Shown here one piece after another: positions 60,875 through 64,000 of a stretch of DNA of 64,000 nucleotides (positions within the stretch are counted from its first letter, which is position 1; each line of letters begins with the position of its first letter). Position numbers and translations under genes: made by a program. Location: the NCBI RefSeq assembly GCF_002813375.1, contig NZ_PHUJ01000003.1:5022001-5086000 (forward strand). The letters run 5' to 3'. This stretch comes from Pseudonocardia alni (GTDB lineage: Bacteria > Actinomycetota > Actinomycetes > Mycobacteriales > Pseudonocardiaceae). A model generated the notes under the pieces. The model was not told the DNA's origin and did not search any database. It worked only from the letters and a program-made list of their open reading frames with translations.

Positions 60875-61821
60875 CGCGCCACCGCCCGCCCGGCCGTCGC
60901 CACCCGGTCCGAGCCGTCACCGGTGCGTTCCAGCACCACCTGTTCCAGGGTGCGGCGCTCCGGTTCCAGCGACGCCACCGGCACCCCGGCCCGCACCAGG
61001 TGCGCGTTGAGGCCGGCGGGGTCGACGGCGCGGACCACGAGCCGGTCGCCGTCGGCGGACTCCAGCGCCCGGCCGAGCGCCCGCGCCGCGGCCGCCGGGG
61101 CCGGGGTGCGGACGACGACCCGGCCGGTCGGTGCCCGCAGCTCGTCGAGGTCCTGGGTGAGCACGAGGTGCCCGGCGTCCATCACCCCGACCCGGGTGCA
61201 CAGCGTCTCCACCTCGGAGAGCAGGTGGCTGGACAGCACCACGGTCGTGCCCCGTTCGTTCAGCGCGGTCAGCAGGGTGCGCATCTCGCCGATGCCCCGC
61301 GGGTCCAGGCCGTTGGTCGGTTCGTCGAGCAGCAGCAGTGCCGGGGCGCGCAGCAGCGCCGAGGCGATGCCCAGGCGCTGGCGCATCCCCAGCGAGTAGG
61401 CCCGCACCGGGCGGCGGTCGACCCCGCCCAGGCCGACCTGCTCCAGGGCCTCCTGCACGCGTCGTCGCCGGTCGGCGGGCCGGTGCAGCGGGCCGCCCAC
61501 CGAGCCCGCCGCGTCGAGCAGGGCCAGGTTCGCCCGGCCCGACAGCCCCGGCCAGGCGGCAGGGGACTCGACCAGCGCACCGACCCGCGGCAGCACCGTG
61601 CGGGCGGCCCGCGGCATCGGCGAGCCCAGCACCTCGATCGACCCCGAGGTGGCGTGCACCAGCCCGAGCAGCATCCGCACCAGCGTCGTCTTGCCGGAGC
61701 CGTTCGGGCCCAGCAGTCCGAACCGGGAGCCGGCGGGCACCGCCAGGTCGACGCCGTCGACGGCGGTGACGCGGCCGAACCGCTTGGTCAGGGCGTGCGT
61801 CGCGACCACCGGGTCGTTCAC
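60871..61821 (-). CDS. ABC transporter ATP-binding protein
   Basis: A 316-residue ATPase. Walker A LLGPNGSGKTTLV near residue 38, signature YSLGMRQRLGIASALL, Walker B LLLLDEPTNGLDP and the switch histidine in VVLSSHLLSEVE are all intact. A C-terminal domain of about 90 residues follows, as in the CcmA/NatA-type exporters. It overlaps the permease and the LolA-like gene by 4 bp each. Confidence 0.92.
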   Translation of the reverse strand: MNDPVVATHALTKRFGRVTAVDGVDLAVPAGSRFGLLGPNGSGKTTLVRMLLGLVHATSGSIEVLGSPMPRAARTVLPRVGALVESPAAWPGLSGRANLALLDAAGSVGGPLHRPADRRRRVQEALEQVGLGGVDRRPVRAYSLGMRQRLGIASALLRAPALLLLDEPTNGLDPRGIGEMRTLLTALNERGTTVVLSSHLLSEVETLCTRVGVMDAGHLVLTQDLDELRAPTGRVVVRTPAPAAAARALGRALESADGDRLVVRAVDPAGLNAHLVRAGVPVASLEPERRTLEQVVLERTGDGSDRVATAGRAVAR

Positions 61822-62957
61822 CGGCGGGTCCCCATCAGCTCGACGGCGGCGGACTCCAGGACACCGGGCCGCACCGTCCCGGCCAGCAGCACCCCGCGCC
61901 GTCGCCGACGGGCGACGACGAGGCTGAGCAGCGGCGTCGCCACCCGGGCGGCCGAGCCGCCGGGCAGGCCGGCCACGTCCACCCCGCCCGCGGCGGCCGA
62001 GCCGCGCACGATCCCGTCGACGACCTCCGGCCCGGCCGGGACCAGCACGAACCGGCCGACCCCGGTGCCGTAGACACCGACCCCGGGCAGCAGCTCGGCG
62101 GCCGGGACGTCCCCGGACACCGGCAGCTCAACCCGGTCCCGGCCGGCGAGCCGGTCCGGCGGGGGCACCGCGCCGGCCCCGCGCAGCGAGCCGGTCAGGT
62201 CGTCGGGACGGGCCCGCACCCGCTCCGCCGACGACGACGGCGCCGGGACCAGCGCCGCGGCCCGCGGCGCGGCGGTGTCCACCGCCTCGAACGCCGTCTC
62301 CAGGAGCGGGCCCGCGCCGTCCCGGGCGGCGATCTCGACCGCGACCGGGAGGGCGCCGTCGCCGACGGGGACCGACCACACGTCGATCCGCCCGGCCAGG
62401 CTGTCCGGGTCGGCCGGGGTCACCCGCAGCCCGGCCGCGGCCCGCCCGGCCACCCGCCGTGCCGGCAGCGCCGTCACCGGGTCGTCGGGGGTCGCGCCGA
62501 GCAGCCGGCGGGCCAGGTCGGCCGGGGCGAGGTCCGAGGCCCGCGGGAAACGCACCGGGGCGAGCGGGGAGACCGTGGTCAGCCGGTTCGCGCCGTAGTC
62601 CCAGATCCGCTCGACCTGTCCGTCGCGGTAGGTGTCGACCTCGCCGACCGGCGTCAGTTCGTCGACCCGCCAGCGGCCCGCGTCGGCGACCTGGACGCGG
62701 ATCCGGGTGGTCGTGGACAGCAGCCGGGCCGCGGACCCGATCGGCGCGACGGTGGGCAGCCCGAGCCGGCCGGTCGCCGTCGCCAGGCCGGAGTGGGGGA
62801 CGACACCCGCCAGCATCCGGGCCCGCAGCGCGGCCGGGTCCGGGGTCCCGGCGACGTCGCCGACGGGGAGCCAGCGGTCGGTCGTACCCACCGCGACCAG
62901 GGCGACGGCACCGGCACCGACGAGCAGGGAGCGCCGGCCGAAGCGGCGTGCGGACAT
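61818..62957 (-). CDS. Exported LolA/RseB-like protein of the ABC operon
   Basis: A protein of about 379 residues. It begins MSARRFGRRSLLVGAGAVALV, a signal or anchor with twin arginines. The body resembles the LolA/RseB fold, which binds lipids or lipoprotein parts: STTTRIRVQVADAGRWRVDEL, DTYRDGQVERIWDYGANRLT, ADLARRLLGA and GRIDVWSVPV. The C-terminal 40 residues contain a Gly/Arg-rich stretch. Gene coupling (4-bp overlap) places it with the ATPase and permease, perhaps as an outside partner delivering or receiving a lipid-like substrate. Confidence 0.75.
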   Translation of the reverse strand: MSARRFGRRSLLVGAGAVALVAVGTTDRWLPVGDVAGTPDPAALRARMLAGVVPHSGLATATGRLGLPTVAPIGSAARLLSTTTRIRVQVADAGRWRVDELTPVGEVDTYRDGQVERIWDYGANRLTTVSPLAPVRFPRASDLAPADLARRLLGATPDDPVTALPARRVAGRAAAGLRVTPADPDSLAGRIDVWSVPVGDGALPVAVEIAARDGAGPLLETAFEAVDTAAPRAAALVPAPSSSAERVRARPDDLTGSLRGAGAVPPPDRLAGRDRVELPVSGDVPAAELLPGVGVYGTGVGRFVLVPAGPEVVDGIVRGSAAAGGVDVAGLPGGSAARVATPLLSLVVARRRRRGVLLAGTVRPGVLESAAVELMGTRR

Positions 62958-63049
62958 CACCCCACCCACCGTGCCACGCCGCGTGCCCCGGCCGCGCGGC
63001 CACGAGGGCGCCTAGGATGGACGGGGCACAGCGGGGGAGGTGCGAGGAG

Positions 63050-64000
63050 ATGAACGCCGACGAGCGGCGGTTCGCCGTGCTGCGGGCCATCGTGGCCGAC
63101 TACGTCTCGACGCAGGAGCCCGTGGGCTCGAAGGCCATCGTCGACCGGCACAACCTCGGGGTGTCGAGCGCGACGGTGCGCAACGACATGGCCGTCCTCG
63201 AGGAGGACGGCCTGATCGCGCAGCCGCACACCAGCGCGGGCCGGATCCCGACCGACAAGGGCTACCGGCAGTTCGTCGACCGGATCTCGCAGGTCAAGCC
63301 GCTGTCGTCGGCCGAGAAGCGGGCCGTGCAGACGTTCCTGGACGGCGCCGTCGATCTCGACGACGTGCTGCGCCGCTCGGTGCGGCTGCTCGCGCAACTG
63401 ACCCGCCAGGTCGCCGTCGTGCAGTACCCGACGCTCACCCGTTCCACGGTCCGCCACCTCGAGGTCGTGCAGCTGACCCCGGCCCGGCTGATGCTGGTGC
63501 TGATCACCGACTCCGGCCGGGTCGACCAGCGCGTCGTCGACCTGGGCGACGTGCTCGCCGACGCCGACGTCGCCCGGCTGCGCGAGATGCTCGGCAACGC
63601 GCTGAACGGCCGCAAGCTGGCCGAGGCCTCCGCGGCCGTCGCCGAGCTGCCCGACACCGCGCCGGAGGACCTGCGCACCCCGCTGCTGCACCTCGCGACG
63701 GTGCTCATCGAGACACTCGTCGAGCACCCCGAGGAGCGGATGGTGCTGGGCGGCACGGCGAACCTGACCCGCAGCCACACCGACTTCCCCGGCTCGCTCC
63801 GTCAGGTCCTGGAGGCATTGGAGGAGCAGGTCGTGGTCATGCGGCTGCTCGCGGCCTCGCAGGACTCCGGCCTGGTCACGGTCCGGATCGGCGAGGAGAA
63901 CGAGGCCGAGGACCTGCGCACCGCGTCCGTGGTCACGGTGGGGTACGGATCGGGTACCCCGCTGGGCGGGATGGGCGTCGTCGGACCGACCCGGATGGAC
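63050..64000 (+). CDS. hrcA: Heat-inducible transcription repressor HrcA (3' end outside window)
   Basis: The first 317 codons of HrcA, the repressor of chaperonin genes that binds CIRCE elements. The N-terminal winged helix is clear: ADERRFAVLRAIVADYVSTQ, EPVGSKAIVDRHNLGVSSAT, VRNDMAVLEEDGLIAQPHTS and AGRIPTDKGYRQFVDRI. The ligand-like domain follows. ATG at 63050 has a gaggaga site, and a TAGGAT -10-like box lies at 63013. No CIRCE repeat is visible upstream. dnaJ normally follows it. Confidence 0.95.
   Translation, partial: MNADERRFAVLRAIVADYVSTQEPVGSKAIVDRHNLGVSSATVRNDMAVLEEDGLIAQPHTSAGRIPTDKGYRQFVDRISQVKPLSSAEKRAVQTFLDGAVDLDDVLRRSVRLLAQLTRQVAVVQYPTLTRSTVRHLEVVQLTPARLMLVLITDSGRVDQRVVDLGDVLADADVARLREMLGNALNGRKLAEASAAVAELPDTAPEDLRTPLLHLATVLIETLVEHPEERMVLGGTANLTRSHTDFPGSLRQVLEALEEQVVVMRLLAASQDSGLVTVRIGEENEAEDLRTASVVTVGYGSGTPLGGMGVVGPTRMD

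Noticed and set aside
63010..63050. CIRCE element before hrcA
   Set aside because: No ttagcactc-type inverted repeat is present in the upstream region.

Overview
The window is very GC-rich actinobacterial DNA: nearly every codon ends in G or C, GTG starts are common, and neighbouring genes often overlap as ATGA or GTGA. Several long blocks keep the gene order known from Mycobacterium tuberculosis: nadD, rsfS, gpgP, octT, degV, comEA, comEC, holA, rpsT, lepA, then the cys/sir genes, hemW and hrcA. Together with F420-type oxidoreductases, a SARP-type regulator and a P450/ferredoxin pair, this points to a Pseudonocardiaceae-like organism. Pseudonocardia is my best guess from sequence feel, and no rRNA is present to prove it.

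Layout. 1-13.4 kb: the end of a MoxR ATPase, a secreted trypsin-like protease, a CoxE-like VWA protein, a large SARP/AAA/TPR regulator, a hemerythrin protein, an SPW membrane protein, a TetR regulator, an iron-siderophore binding lipoprotein behind an IdeR-like box, a Lys/His-rich secreted protein, a DUF998-like membrane protein, AlkB and nadD. 13.4-17.0 kb: a degenerate integrative element at the 3' end of nadD. It is flanked by 51-bp direct repeats of that end and carries an integrase fragment, a GIY-YIG protein and an ArsR/AHSA1 pair, followed by a second integrase relic. 17.3-27.5 kb: accessory genes, including a Ddn-like protein, an XRE regulator facing a methionine aminopeptidase across paired operators, hydrolases, a MetX-like protein, P450 plus ferredoxin, DedA, a methyltransferase, GNAT and MaoC proteins. 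This 14-kb stretch separates nadD from rsfS. 27.6-41.2 kb: the conserved housekeeping block, interrupted by an FGGY kinase. threonine synthase (thrC) here lies behind a SAM-I riboswitch. 41.3-51.3 kb: MarR, an MDR oxidoreductase, Sir2, a DUF559/AbiEi-like gene inside a repeat-flanked cassette, an enoyl-CoA hydratase, OsmC, an F420 LLM enzyme, a secreted RNase with its barstar and a flavoprotein. 51.4-57.7 kb: sulfate assimilation (sir, a zinc-ribbon protein, cysH, cysD, cysN, then a TauE exporter). 58-64 kb: hemW, a hydrolase, an ABC transporter with a LolA/RseB-like partner, and hrcA running off the end.

The strongest unifying theme is sulfur control. Three very short open frames encode peptides of one pattern, RRxHxDLxR followed by a cysteine near or at the end. 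They lie just upstream of the sulfite reductase operon, of osmC and of an uncharacterised FAD/NAD(P)-binding protein. I read them as leader peptides that sense cysteine or sulfur supply. With the SAM riboswitch on thrC, the window holds two different RNA-level sulfur sensors acting on four transcription units.

Other regulatory sites can be read directly: perfect or near-perfect palindromes before the ArsR gene, between XRE and map, before the P450 gene and before the LLM enzyme, plus several long-stem terminators. No tRNA, rRNA, CRISPR array or intact insertion sequence was seen.
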